Positions 1 to 7,651 of a stretch of DNA of 64,000 nucleotides are shown piece by piece. The notes beneath the pieces were generated by a model. The model saw only the letters and a program-made list of their open reading frames with translations. It ran no database searches and was not told where the DNA came from. This DNA is from Ferruginibacter sp. (GTDB taxonomy: Bacteria; Bacteroidota; Bacteroidia; Chitinophagales; Chitinophagaceae), in NCBI RefSeq assembly GCF_028288465.1, contig NZ_JAQBNR010000015.1, positions 372,001 to 436,000 of the forward strand, written 5' to 3'. Both the position numbers and the translations under genes were made by a program. Every line of letters begins with the position of its first letter. The first letter of the stretch is position 1.

Positions 1-279
1 ATTGGCCCCGGCAGGTGGTACAGCCGGGATTGTATAACCCCGGTTAAACAAACTGTATTATCGTACTGCCAAAATCTGACAGGGTGCTTTACCGTTTTGA
101 GGGCGAGTTGAACCGCCTGCTAATGCCATCCTTTATGTAATACAGCAATGCGGAAGAAAGTAGGAACAATAGTTGATGCTAAGGGCATGTACAACGATGT
201 GCTGGGTACCATTTTTATAAAGCTGAAAGTAACATCCAAAAATGATTCTTTACAGCGGAGTATAACAGCTATTGTTTAA
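1..279 (+). other. Left-edge gap with a 43-codon open frame of unknown status
   Basis: No complete gene is visible here. A short frame runs from an ATG at 148 to a TAA at 277; its protein ends in KLKVTSKNDSLQRSITAIV. A second frame at about 53-138 reads VLYRFEGELNRLL before a stop. The alternation of hydrophobic and charged residues looks like coding sequence, and the tail loosely resembles the C-terminal strand of pilin-like (PulJ/PilW) proteins. That is only an impression. The most likely reading is the decayed 3' end of a gene that began left of the window. Confidence 0.2.
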
Positions 280-292
280 AATATTCGAATTC

Positions 293-1962
293 ATGTTTAC
301 CCGTTTTACAAAGGAGGAAAAAGCAATACATTATCCCGCTGACAGGCGTATGCGTATTGGCGTTAAGCCTTATATGAAGGTACTGTTTGCCCTTCTTATA
401 TTGCTTCCGCTTGCAGCAGCATGGCTGCAATTTTGGATAAGAGGGTTGCCTGCAGATCCTGTGGGTATTTCTAATTCAACAACCCCGGCAGATCCTGCAG
501 GGTTCCCAATGTGGGTAAATCTCAGCCATTGGGTCAACTTCTTTTTCTGGTGCTGATCATCAGAAGCGGCCTTTCCATTTTAGTGGATCATCCCCGCCTG
601 TACTGGAACAATGGCTGCAAACCGGGAACCGACTGGATACGCTTTACACCCTTAAAACAACCAAAAGACAAATCGCGGACTGCTAAAGAAGATGCCCGTT
701 ATATCAGCCCTGTATTAGGTTTGCCCGGTTACCGGCATACCATCGGCATAGCAAGATCGTGGCATTTTATTACCGTGCCTTTTTTTATGCTGAACGGAGT
801 TGTTTTTATATTCCTGCTTTTTTATACCAGGCAATGGGTACGTATTGTTCCCACCTCATGGAAAATTATTCCGGATGCCTGGAATGTTTTTGTTCATTAT
901 GCAACACTGCATCTGCCGGTGGAGCCCAATGGATATTATCAATTCAATGCGTTGCAGCAGCTATCTTATTTTGGTGCGGTTTTTATCCTGGCACCTTTGG
1001 CAATGTTTACTGGCATGGCTATGTCGCCCGCTATTGAAAACCGGTTTCACTGGTATCCAAAATTATTCGGCAACCGCCAGAGTGCCCGTTCTGTACACTT
1101 TTTAATCATGATAGCCTATGTGATCTTTATTATGATACATGTTGCTATGATAGCTGCAACAGGGTTGGCTAGAAATATGAATCATATTACTTTGGGAACA
1201 GATGATACGGGCAGTTTATCAGGATTGTACATCGGCATTGCAATTATTTTTATTACCGGCGGTATGGGTTTTCTTGCGCATTGGCTTTCCTGGCGCAAAC
1301 CACGGTTGCTGCAACAGCTGAATGCTGCCATCAATGAAAATCTATGGCGGGTTACTTTAAACCGGTTCAAGCCAAAAGCGTATTACAACAAAAAGGATAT
1401 TTCGCCCTACTTCTGGGCCAACGGAAAAATGCCTGCTTCGGAGACATGGCAACAACTTGCAGCAAATGATTTTAAAGATTACAAATTAAAGATTGGAGGG
1501 CTGGTAGATAACCCGGTATCATTATCACTGCAGGAGCTTAAAGATTTAGGGATGAAGCAAACCATTACAATGCATCATTGCATACAGGGCTGGTCAGGAA
1601 TAGCTGAATGGGGAGGACTGCCAATTGGTAAAATTATTGAATTGGTTAAACCACATGCAACGGTAACAACTGTAGCTTTCTATTCTTTTGGCGAAGGGCT
1701 TTACGGAGGCGTTTATTATGATACCAGCACGCTTGATAACTGCCTGAAGCCTCAATCCATACTGGCATGGGAAATGAATTATGAAACATTACCGCCTGAA
1801 CATGGCGCTCCGTTAAGGCTTAGGATAGAAAATCAACTGGGTTATAAAATGGTGAAATGGATAAGCTCTATTGAGTTTTTGGAAACACATGAAAGTATAG
1901 GGAAAGGTTTTGGAGGCAAAAATGAAGATGATGAATATTTTGATTTGCTGGCCAATACGTAA
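293..1962 (+). pseudogene. Cytochrome b561-like/molybdopterin-dependent oxidoreductase fusion, interrupted by a -1 frameshift
   Basis: The first frame (ATG at 293, alternative TTG at 272) ends at a stop at 554-556 after NLSHWVNFFFWC. A second frame, open from 511, continues with VLIIRSGLSILVDHPRLYW. One missing T in the run at about 543-547 would join them into a protein of about 556 residues. The N-terminal half has several membrane helices with histidines suited to haem b (cytochrome b561 type). The C-terminal half from about residue 385 is a sulfite-oxidase-type molybdopterin domain: MHHCIQGWSG supplies the Mo-ligating cysteine (about Cys430) and LRLRIENQLGYKMVKWI is the family's closing motif. 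The intact enzyme would be a membrane redox protein with a periplasmic or cytoplasmic Mo centre; its substrate cannot be predicted. Everything downstream of the break is well conserved, so a sequencing error or a very recent mutation is likely. Confidence 0.8.
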
Positions 1963-2018
1963 TAGATTAAGAACACATCAATACAATACTATTTCAATAA
2001 AAATAAAATCAAATTAAA

Positions 2019-2423
2019 ATGGAACAAAAATTCAACGAAGCAACCCCGCAACGCAAACAGGATCATCTTTTAGATGCAGCATTGGTATCCATAAACATTG
2101 CGGCTTTTACTGATCAGTTAAAACAAGAGCAACCCTGGAAAGAAAGCGATCGCAACAGCATAACGGTTTTTAAAACAGACGGGATGCGTATTGTGCTGAT
2201 TGGTCTTCATGCAGGTGCAGAAATGGCTAAACATAGGGCCGGCGGTCATATCAGCGTACAGGTATTGGAAGGGCAAATAAAATTTACTACAGATGATAAG
2301 TCTCTTGAATTAAGTAAAGGTCAAATGCTGGCCCTTCATCCAGGCATTTCTCACAGCGTTCTGGCTGTACAGGAAACGATTTTTTTATTGACGCTTGCAA
2401 CAACCTCAGCAGGAAAGCAATGA
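2019..2423 (+). CDS. Cupin-domain protein
   Basis: This is a 134-residue soluble protein with a single small cupin barrel at about residues 55-128. Motif 1 is reduced: GLHAGAEMAKHRAGGHISVQVLEG keeps a histidine and the turn glycines. Motif 2 is LHPGISHSVLA. Such single cupins bind a metal or small ligand, and no substrate can be assigned. It starts 56 bp after the molybdopterin oxidoreductase. Its TGA overlaps the ATG of the following DUF488 gene by four bases (ATGA), so the two are probably translationally coupled. Small cupins often sit beside redox or detoxification enzymes, which would fit a role connected with the oxidoreductase, but this is inference. Confidence 0.75.
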   Translation: MEQKFNEATPQRKQDHLLDAALVSINIAAFTDQLKQEQPWKESDRNSITVFKTDGMRIVLIGLHAGAEMAKHRAGGHISVQVLEGQIKFTTDDKSLELSKGQMLALHPGISHSVLAVQETIFLLTLATTSAGKQ

Positions 2424-2956
2424 TAAAGTCAGAACAAAATAAAACGATTTGGACAATCGGCCACTCTACCCGGACACAGGATGAATTTATTGCTATGCTG
2501 CAATCTTTCCAGGTTGAATTGGTTGCTGATATAAGAAGTTTTCCGGGCTCAAAACGGTATCCGCATTTTAATAAGGAAGCACTTGAGGTTTCATTACCTG
2601 AAAACAACATACAGTATATCCACCTGAGAGCACTCGGGGGACGAAGAAAAGTGCAGCCCAATTCTATTAATACGGGTTGGCGTGTTGCCGCATTCAGAGG
2701 ATATGCAGACTATATGGAGACGGATGCTTTTAAAACAGCGGCAAAGGAACTGGAAGCCATTGCCTTAAAACAACGCACTGCTTATATGTGTTCGGAAGCA
2801 GTCTGGTGGCGTTGCCACCGGTCGCTTGTTTCAGATTATTATAAGATGCAGGGTTGGACAGTACGCCACATAATGGGCATCGGAAAAATGGAAGAGCATC
2901 CCTACACCAGCCCGGCCAGGATTGTTGGCGGGCATCTTGTATACAGCAAGGAGTAA
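2420..2956 (+). CDS. DUF488 family protein
   Basis: This is a 178-residue soluble protein. The N-terminal TIWTIGHSTR, the central VADIRSFPGSKRYPHFN and the C-terminal MCSEAVWWRCHRSLVSDYY motifs are diagnostic of the DUF488 family, whose conserved Cys/Arg/His cluster suggests an enzymatic or nucleic-acid-related role that has not been established. Length is normal for the family. The start codon overlaps the stop of the cupin gene (ATGA at 2420-2423), so it depends on that transcript. After its stop comes a short gap holding one copy of a dispersed repeat, at 2967. Confidence 0.85.
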   Translation: MIKSEQNKTIWTIGHSTRTQDEFIAMLQSFQVELVADIRSFPGSKRYPHFNKEALEVSLPENNIQYIHLRALGGRRKVQPNSINTGWRVAAFRGYADYMETDAFKTAAKELEAIALKQRTAYMCSEAVWWRCHRSLVSDYYKMQGWTVRHIMGIGKMEEHPYTSPARIVGGHLVYSKE

Positions 2957-2966
2957 TCCTGCTGCT

Positions 2967-3010
2967 GCATCTCTTCCCGGGCCGGAGCGTTAGCCGGGGA
3001 CCTTGCGTAC
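2967..3010 (+). repeat. Dispersed intergenic repeat, copy 1
   Basis: This 44-bp GC-rich segment (core CGGGCCGGAGCGTTAGCCG, ending TTGCGTAC) matches the segment at 3747-3788 at about four of five positions, with one 2-base gap. Both copies lie in non-coding sequence just downstream of genes and both carry the order GCATC, CGGGCC, GTTA, CCGGG, GTAC. Shorter echoes around AACGTT occur at 32291 and 33061. Function is unknown. Confidence 0.5.
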
Positions 3011-3231
3011 TGAGGCGCAATAAAAATAATATACATGCTGTAACGTACGTGCCTATGCTAAAGGATTGTAGAAAGCTGTCATTTATAGAATTTCAAACGT
3101 AATGATACCCGCAACAATACAAATAGATAACGATAACTACGGGATTTATAATTTCGGTTTTTTACTCAGTAACATCTTATATTTATAGGGTAGTACTTCT
3201 TGCTAAGTAACAGCTAACCTGAAATAAAATT

Positions 3232-3582
3232 ATGGCATCTCAATACGAAGACTTAATTAAGAAAGCTTATTCCGCATTCAACGCAAGAGACATTGACACG
3301 GTGCTTTCAACAATGCATCCCGAAGTTCAATGGCCAAAAGCATTTGAAGGAGGTTATGTAAGTGGATACGGTGCGATAAGAGAATATTGGACAAGACAAT
3401 GGACGGAAATAAATCCCCATGTTGAGCCCGTGGGATTGAATGAAAGAAAGGACGGCACTTTAGAAATTACGGTTCATCAAATAGTAAAGGACTTACAAGA
3501 CAATACGATTTTTGATGGAACTGTAAAGCATATTTACATTTTGAAAGACGGCTTGTTAAGGCGAATGGACATTGAGCTTTAA
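3232..3582 (+). CDS. SnoaL/NTF2-like superfamily protein
   Basis: This is a 116-residue protein without a signal peptide. The opening LIKKAYSAFNARDIDTVLSTMHPEVQWP, followed by YGAIREYWTRQW and a C-terminal strand pattern ending HIYILKDGLLRRMDIEL, is the typical alpha+beta cone of the SnoaL-like NTF2 superfamily. Members of this fold are small-molecule isomerases, hydrolases or ligand binders. The sequence alone does not choose among these. It is monocistronic: about 270 bp of non-coding sequence lies upstream and about 600 bp downstream. The ATG at 3232 follows an AT-rich leader with no clear Shine-Dalgarno, usual in this phylum. Confidence 0.8.
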   Translation: MASQYEDLIKKAYSAFNARDIDTVLSTMHPEVQWPKAFEGGYVSGYGAIREYWTRQWTEINPHVEPVGLNERKDGTLEITVHQIVKDLQDNTIFDGTVKHIYILKDGLLRRMDIEL

Positions 3583-3646
3583 CAGGCTTTTTAATCAGGG
3601 CTATTGCACCATTCATAACAACACGAACGAACAGCCAGGGTATCGT

Positions 3647-3674
3647 AAAAAAGTTGCGCACACCGAAGCGCAAC
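3647..3674 (-). terminator. Orphan intrinsic terminator, reverse strand
   Basis: On the reverse strand a perfect 7-bp GC-rich stem (GTTGCGC/GCGCAAC, at 3653-3659 and 3668-3674) with an 8-base loop is followed at once by six T. This is a textbook intrinsic terminator. No reverse-strand protein gene precedes it for several kilobases, so it may end a small RNA or be a remnant. Read forward, the hairpin is preceded by A residues and lacks a T tract. Confidence 0.5.
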
Positions 3675-3746
3675 CGGCGGCAAACCATTATGAATTTCAA
3701 TTCAGACCGATAAAGTAAATAGAATACATTTAACTCAGGCATTGAT

Positions 3747-3788
3747 GCATCTTCGCGGGCCAGTGTGTTACCCGGGAACGTTGTGTAC
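3747..3788 (+). repeat. Dispersed intergenic repeat, copy 2
   Basis: This is the partner of the segment at 2967-3010 (core CGGGCCAGTGTGTTACCCGG, ending TTGTGTAC). It lies about 160 bp after the NTF2-like gene in otherwise featureless sequence. Confidence 0.5.
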
Positions 3789-4178
3789 ATCCGGTAAACC
3801 AGCATAATCAGCCCGATGCAACGTTTTGTGGCATGCTACAAAAGACTGATTAGAAAAAAAACTGATGAAAAAAAGCAGGGGAAAGATAAACAGAACAGGA
3901 TAATTTTATCTGTCGGTATTTATTGAAATGGTAATATGATTATAAAATTCCCCGTATCCAGTTGCGTGCTGCTTCTTATCTCACACCACTTAACTTGCCA
4001 TACAGAACCAGTTAGCTATTGATGCTTTGTTCGTCAAAATTAGTCACAGTGTACGTTTCATCCTGTTTAAATTGTAGTATGGGGACGAATTATTTAAGAT
4101 ATTTATGCTTTACAGGAACTGGCACATTAATAGCATCCATTGACCAGGTATTGAATTACTCACACAAAAAATTACAAA

Positions 4179-4478
4179 ATGAAAAGGTTAATTATTATGA
4201 TGTTAGGCCTGGCATTTACAACAGGTGCAATGGCACAAACTAAGAAAGCCGAAGAAAAAGACCTTAAGAAAACAATTGAGGCTAAGAAAGATGAAAAGAA
4301 AGAAGTAGGCGATGATCTTAAACATTTGAAAGTTGGGCAGGCTGTTGAAGATAGAAAAGATGTAAGAGCCATCCGCAAGAATGAACACCGAAAAGCTAAA
4401 CATCTAAAAAAAGCACATGGTGTAAAAAACCCGGTTCATAAAGCAGAAAAAGAAATAAGGGAAGAAAAAAAGAATTAA
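4179..4478 (+). CDS. Small exported highly charged protein
   Basis: This is a 99-residue protein. Residues 1-19 (MKRLIIMMLGLAFTTGAMA, cleavage before QTKKAEEK) form a clear Sec signal peptide. The mature part is dominated by Lys, Glu, Asp and Arg with heptad-like spacing and almost no aromatic residues, so it should be an extended helix or coiled coil in the periplasm or outside the cell. I recognise no family. Composition resembles small exported charged proteins that bind polyanions or metal, but this is a guess. A good intrinsic terminator at 4526 ends the transcript, which supports the gene as real. Confidence 0.7.
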   Translation: MKRLIIMMLGLAFTTGAMAQTKKAEEKDLKKTIEAKKDEKKEVGDDLKHLKVGQAVEDRKDVRAIRKNEHRKAKHLKKAHGVKNPVHKAEKEIREEKKN

Positions 4479-4525
4479 ACCCAGCGGTACAGCTATCTCT
4501 TTAAAAAAAATAAATCGTCTCAATG

Positions 4526-4556
4526 GCCACGTCTTTAAAGATGTGGCTATTTTATT
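4526..4556 (+). terminator. Intrinsic terminator of the small exported protein gene
   Basis: An 11-bp inverted repeat (GCCACGTCTTT/AAAGATGTGGC, one G-U pair) at 4526-4547 is followed by TATTTTATT. It lies 48 bp after the stop of the preceding gene. Confidence 0.6.
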
Positions 4557-4885
4557 GTGTACACAAACGTTGATTGCCGGTTGATCAGCACCCTTCGCAG
4601 GAACGCTTCCTCCCAGCACAGTGGTTGCCACGGAAAAAATTTAATGACGCTGGTTATACAAGTTGGTCTTACTATAAAGCCTCACTATCACCTGTTGCAA
4701 ATCTCCTGATGCAACACCATATATTAAATAGCCATTACTGTCAACTTTGTACCCACTTTAAGTTATGTCCATGTATCCGGGAAAGCCCAGGTGGAGGGGT
4801 TATATATTTTAGTTACAATTTGCTTCTGTGTTTGGCGTACTCTTCGATGCCAGGTTGCGCCCGACCTGACTGTAACAAAATGAAC
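4557..4885. other. Gene-free interval
   Basis: I see no supported gene here. Open frames in the interval lack domains and start-site context. The right edge holds the promoter of the DUF1826 gene. Confidence 0.4.
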
Positions 4886-4915
4886 TTGTCTAATAGTTGA
4901 CTATCACTACTTTCG
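4886..4915 (+). promoter_or_regulatory. Bacteroidota-type promoter of the DUF1826 gene
   Basis: TTG at 4886-4888, a 19-bp spacer and TACTTTCG at 4908-4915 match the primary sigma consensus of this phylum (-33 TTG, -7 TAnnTTTG) with one mismatch in the -7 box. The start codon lies 30 bp downstream. Confidence 0.5.
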
Positions 4916-4945
4916 TCCAATGATTCTATATTTATATCAACCACT

Positions 4946-5644
4946 ATGATCAATTTACCTTATTCTGAGTACCCAATTCACTGTGTCACAAATTTTCAGG
5001 ATCTTGTTTCCACGCATTTTCATGGAGCAATGAATGCGATTTGCTGGGCCCGTACATTATCAGGCGATTTTGCTGATATTGTCAACAAGGTAGAACTAAC
5101 TGAAAATATAGGGGTACTTGATGAAGCCGGGCTTCGTAGACTTCAATTAAGTGAACAGGGGCAGCTTGCCCGTGACATTCTTTTGCGGGATTTGAAATTG
5201 TTGGAAGCGCATGGCGCAGCTCCCATCCTTAATGTAATAAGGAGCTATGAGAGAGACGATGCCTGCCCTTTTTTTCCAACGGATGTGTATTCATTTCATG
5301 CCGATCGCTCGCCTGTACCAACCGATACCTTTTTATGCACGTACTATGGCGAGCCGAGTGAAATATTACCGAATGTACAAGCCGAACAAAAAGTTTTTGT
5401 TCCCGAAATACGTGCTGAACTTAAAAAACTATATCATGGAGCAGCCGAAGGTTTTGAAACTTTTTTAAGTGGGCATTGCTTTGATCTGCACTATCAGCCA
5501 AAAGCCGCCGCACGCCCTTTTAGCTTAGGCCTGGGTAATTTATGGAGATTAGCGATTGATCATCCTGAAAGTCAGGTTCCTCCCTGTGTTCACCGTGCTC
5601 CAAAGGAAATAACCGGGCAGCACCGTTTGTTGATGATCTGTTGA
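4946..5644 (+). CDS. DUF1826 domain-containing protein
   Basis: This is a 232-residue soluble protein. Two diagnostic family blocks are visible: DVYSFHADRSPVPTDTFLCTY at about residues 111-131, followed by GEPSEILPN, and near the C-terminus LGNLWRLAIDHPESQVPPCVHRAP. Conserved His, Asp and Cys residues in these blocks (for example HAD in the first, CVHRAP in the second) could form a metal site, and I know of no demonstrated activity. The gene stands alone with its own promoter at 4886. The 5'-UTR is short. The GH2 gene that follows starts 99 bp later and may or may not be co-transcribed. Confidence 0.8.
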   Translation: MINLPYSEYPIHCVTNFQDLVSTHFHGAMNAICWARTLSGDFADIVNKVELTENIGVLDEAGLRRLQLSEQGQLARDILLRDLKLLEAHGAAPILNVIRSYERDDACPFFPTDVYSFHADRSPVPTDTFLCTYYGEPSEILPNVQAEQKVFVPEIRAELKKLYHGAAEGFETFLSGHCFDLHYQPKAAARPFSLGLGNLWRLAIDHPESQVPPCVHRAPKEITGQHRLLMIC

Positions 5645-5743
5645 ATACAAAATGAACAACGGGGTGAATGGATCCGGGGAAGTAAAGTCTGCACGTTGGG
5701 CCATCTATAGAAGCAATAAATTGAAACCTGTAAAATATTCAAC

Positions 5744-7564
5744 ATGAAACAACTTCATACGACATTGTTCCTGTCATTATTTTTCACCGTCCATTGTTAT
5801 TACCTGTTAACTGCACAGGAGGCAAAACTGCCAACCCGGTGGACCAGGTCCGCAATGGAGGCATCCATTCCACTAAGCGAATATCCACGGCCACAATTAC
5901 AACGTGCGCAATGGATGTGTTTGAACGGTAAATGGGATTATGTGGGTGGTAAAGGAATTGCCAGTGCATTCAATCCGGAAAATCCAATCTACTTTGAAGG
6001 TAAAACGGAGAAGATACGTGTTCCGTTTTGCCCGGAATCAGTGCTGTCCGGTATTGAGCGCAACCAGGAAATCAATATGTGGTATCATCGTAGCTTTGCC
6101 ATTCCGGAAGCCTGGCAAAACAAACAGGTGATACTGCACTTTGATGCCGTTGATCACGATGCTACTATATTTGTAAACGGTCAGAAAGCAGGTCGTCATT
6201 CAGGCGGCTACGATGCTTTCAGTTTTAATGTTACACGTTTCTTAAAAAAAGGAATCAATAGCCTTGTTGTGGCGGCGCATGATCTCAATGACGGCAAAGC
6301 ACCATCGGGTAAAAATGGCCCAAGGGGAGACTATACTTTTTCTTCAGGCATCTGGCAAACAGTTTGGCTGGAACCCGTGAATACAAACTATATAGAAAAT
6401 ATCCGGTTACTTCCCGACCTGGAAAACAACCGGTTGAAAATATTTGTAAATGCAGCAAGTGGAACAAAGCTTTCCGCAGTAGCAATGGATGGTAAAAAAG
6501 TGATAGCTCAGGTGAATTCCATTTCCGGAGCTGATTTTTTTCTCCCGATAAATCATCCCAAATACTGGTCGCCTGATACACCCTTTTTGTATGATTTAAA
6601 AATTACTTTATTGAATGCAAATGGAAGTCGTACTGATGAGGTAATAAGCTATTTTGGGATGAGGGATATCAAACTGGGTAAAGTGAATGGTGTGAACAGG
6701 ACCTTGCTGAATGGACAATTTGTAATGCAACTCGGATTGCTCGACCAGGGCTACTGGCCTGATGGAATTTTGACTGCTCCTACGGAGGAAGCTTTAAAGT
6801 TTGATATCCTGTTCACTAAAAAAGCAGGCTTTAATCTTATCAGAAAACATATGAAAACCGAGCCCCGGCGTTTTTATTATTGGGCAGATAAGTTGGGGCT
6901 GATGGTTTGGCAGGATATGCCGGCGATATGGTACCAGGATGAAGACACGGTTAAAACAAGAAGTGAATTCCGGCAGGAACTAAAAGCAATAGTAGATGAT
7001 CATTATAACTCCCCATCCATTATTACCTGGGTACCTTTTAATGAAAATTGGGGTGCCTTTGATGTTAAATCAATTACAGACTGGATAAAACAGTATGACC
7101 CGTCACGATTGGTAAATGGTAATTCCGGATTCAATAATAATCCATCTTACCAGCAAGCTTATGGCGACCCTGGTAATGGTGATTTTGTGGATACCCATAT
7201 TTACGTTGGCCCCTATGGTGCATCTGTGCCAGATGATCGCCGTGCTGCATCATTGGGCGAATTTGGCGGAGTTGGTTTATTTACAAGAGGACACATGTGG
7301 CCTGTTGCAAACAATGCTTATGATTACGAAGCAACAAAAGCAGCACTTACCGACCGGTATGTGTTTTTACTGGACCAGGTTGAACAATTGATGAAATACA
7401 AAGGACTCAGCGTAGCCATATATACTCAAACAACCGATGTGGAACATGAAATAAATGGCTTTTTAACTTATGACAGGGCTATTGAAAAAATGGAGTTAAG
7501 CAGGATAAAAGTCATCAATGATGCTGTTATTAAAGCAAGCCATAAAATTAATACGCCGCAATAA
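5744..7564 (+). CDS. Secreted glycoside hydrolase family 2 protein (beta-galactosidase/beta-glucuronidase type)
   Basis: This is a 606-residue enzyme with a Sec signal peptide (about residues 1-24, ending YLLTAQ). Order of domains: the sugar-binding jelly-roll (about 50-220, with MWYHRSFAIPEAW and HDATIFVNGQKAGRHSGGYDAF), an immunoglobulin-like domain (about 220-310) and a TIM barrel (about 310-595). In the barrel, ITWVPFNENWG supplies the acid/base Glu434 and ASLGEFGG the likely nucleophile Glu506. The order fits the GH2 retaining mechanism; the exact sugar is not deducible. It is shorter than typical GH2 beta-galactosidases because there is no C-terminal accessory domain. It probably acts in the periplasm on plant or microbial glycans. 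It converges on the sensor kinase encoded on the other strand. Confidence 0.88.
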   Translation: MKQLHTTLFLSLFFTVHCYYLLTAQEAKLPTRWTRSAMEASIPLSEYPRPQLQRAQWMCLNGKWDYVGGKGIASAFNPENPIYFEGKTEKIRVPFCPESVLSGIERNQEINMWYHRSFAIPEAWQNKQVILHFDAVDHDATIFVNGQKAGRHSGGYDAFSFNVTRFLKKGINSLVVAAHDLNDGKAPSGKNGPRGDYTFSSGIWQTVWLEPVNTNYIENIRLLPDLENNRLKIFVNAASGTKLSAVAMDGKKVIAQVNSISGADFFLPINHPKYWSPDTPFLYDLKITLLNANGSRTDEVISYFGMRDIKLGKVNGVNRTLLNGQFVMQLGLLDQGYWPDGILTAPTEEALKFDILFTKKAGFNLIRKHMKTEPRRFYYWADKLGLMVWQDMPAIWYQDEDTVKTRSEFRQELKAIVDDHYNSPSIITWVPFNENWGAFDVKSITDWIKQYDPSRLVNGNSGFNNNPSYQQAYGDPGNGDFVDTHIYVGPYGASVPDDRRAASLGEFGGVGLFTRGHMWPVANNAYDYEATKAALTDRYVFLLDQVEQLMKYKGLSVAIYTQTTDVEHEINGFLTYDRAIEKMELSRIKVINDAVIKASHKINTPQ

Positions 7565-7651
7565 ATCTTTTGCGGCCGGCTTCAAAGCAACTTCTCCTCC
7601 GGGAAGTTTAAGTCGCGACTAATTCAAATTATGATGACTCGTACGTAAAAC

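Larger units (their letters stand above)
3583..4178. other. Gene-free interval with a repeat and a reverse-facing terminator
   Basis: About 600 bp hold no convincing coding frame. The interval contains the second copy of the dispersed repeat (3747-3788) and a strong terminator-like hairpin that faces the reverse strand (3647-3674), although no reverse-strand gene lies upstream of it. The small open frames present on both strands have no recognisable domain or codon bias. Confidence 0.5.

Noticed and set aside
2967..3788. The repeat pair as integron attC sites
   Set aside because: The GTTA and AACGTT words suggested attC-like ends, but the required inverted core pairs (RYYYAAC/GTTRRRY) are not present and no integrase is in the window.
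7572..7615. AACTTC/GAAGTT inverted repeat as the GH2 terminator
   Set aside because: The stem is only 6 bp with a GC-rich loop and no T tract, so it is not a credible terminator.
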